Assembly: GCA_030044295.1 (NCBI GenBank) | Contig: JASHWB010000147.1 | Coordinates: forward strand, 1-5,709 | Length of the DNA stretch: 5,709 nucleotides | Source: Candidatus Acidiferrales bacterium | Lineage (GTDB): Bacteria; Acidobacteriota; Terriglobia; Acidiferrales; UBA7541 | Reading direction: 5' to 3' | Part shown: one piece after another, positions 5,303-5,709 of the stretch | Numbering within the stretch: the stretch's first letter is position 1 | Layout of the letters: each line of letters opens with the position of its first letter | The notes under the pieces: generated by a model | Database searches by the model: none | Told to the model about the DNA's origin: nothing | What the model saw: only the letters and a program-made list of their open reading frames with translations | Position numbers and translations under genes: made by a program

Positions 5303-5345
5303 CTCAATGCCGTACCCTTGCCGCGGCTTTCCCGGGCTGCGAAAG

Positions 5346-5709
5346 CTACTTCTTCGCCTGAGCGAAATTCTCCGCTACCTGCGCCCAGTTCACCACATTC
5401 CAGAAAGCCTCGATGTATTCTGGCCGGCGGTTCTGATACTTCAGGTAGTACGCGTGCTCCCACACGTCCAACCCGAAAAACGCCTTTCCGCCGTCGATGA
5501 TCGGGTTATCCTGATTGGCCGTCGATTCGATACTCAGCTTCCCGCCCTTAAACAGCAGCCAAGCCCATCCGGAGCCGAATCTCGTTGTTGCCGCTTGGTT
5601 GAATTTCGTTTTGAAGTCGTTGAAGCTCCCGAACGCGCTGTTGATCGCGCTCCCGAGCTCGCCAGTCGGCTCGCCTCCGCCGCCCTTTTTCATGATCTTC
5701 CAGAACATT
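5346..5709 (-). CDS. sodA: Superoxide dismutase, Mn-type (Fe/Mn family), C-terminal part, cut by window edge
   Basis: The visible 120 residues end in TAG at 5348-5346 and correspond to the C-terminal alpha/beta domain of Fe/Mn superoxide dismutase, which converts superoxide to oxygen and hydrogen peroxide. The fragment contains FWKIMKKGGGGEPTGELG (2-19), GSGWAWLLF (45-53), the DVWEHAYY signature (81-88) with metal ligands D81 and H85 in fragment numbering, and YQNRRPEYIEAFWNVVNW (91-108). ANQDNP (64-69) places the second-sphere Gln in the C-terminal half, as in Mn enzymes; Fe enzymes carry it in the N-terminal half. The GGGGEPTGEL stretch also fits the Mn or cambialistic type. The Met at 5708-5706 is internal, since the N-terminal helical domain with the other two His ligands lies beyond the window. 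There is no hydrophobic tail, and the location cannot be judged without the N-terminus. A strong terminator follows, so it ends its transcription unit. Confidence 0.96.
   Translation of the reverse strand, partial: MFWKIMKKGGGGEPTGELGSAINSAFGSFNDFKTKFNQAATTRFGSGWAWLLFKGGKLSIESTANQDNPIIDGGKAFFGLDVWEHAYYLKYQNRRPEYIEAFWNVVNWAQVAENFAQAKK

Overview
The window looks like ordinary chromosomal DNA from a GC-rich soil or sediment bacterium. The protein styles suggest Acidobacteriota: a cytoplasmic-looking BtuF-type binding protein, an unclassified secreted protein with an H-x3-C motif, and an SLC13/ArsB-type permease. This placement is from memory of family styles, not from a marker gene. I see no phage, transposase, CRISPR array or defence genes.

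Layout: (i) At 1-1203, two minus-strand genes overlap by four bases (ATGA). The first is a beta-hydroxyacid dehydrogenase of the 3-hydroxyisobutyrate/glyoxylate reductase family. The second is the N-terminal part of a cobalamin-type (BtuF-like) substrate-binding protein that runs off the left edge. (ii) At 1431-1856, plus strand, is a small single-pass membrane protein with a predicted coiled coil. (iii) Bases 1857-2353 hold no convincing intact gene, only two short minus-strand reading frames that look like gene remnants and some hairpins. (iv) At 2354-2428, minus strand, is an intact tRNA-Asn(GUU) with encoded CCA and its own sigma70-type promoter. (v) At 2567-2851, minus strand, is a 94-residue protein of unknown function with a helix-turn-helix-like stretch, apparently read from a nearly leaderless transcript. 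(vi) At 3050-3790, plus strand, is a secreted protein of unknown function. (vii) At 3922-5199, plus strand, is an 11-12 helix anion/metalloid-type permease with its own candidate promoter. (viii) From 5346 to the right edge, minus strand, is the C-terminal part of a Mn-type superoxide dismutase, followed by a strong intrinsic terminator.

Most genes look like independent units. Only the dehydrogenase and the BtuF-like gene form a clear operon. The more unusual points are the overlap of a terminator-like hairpin with the tRNA promoter, the near-leaderless 94-residue gene, the unclassified secreted protein, and possible gene debris beside the tRNA-Asn gene. I did not find a clear new multi-gene system.
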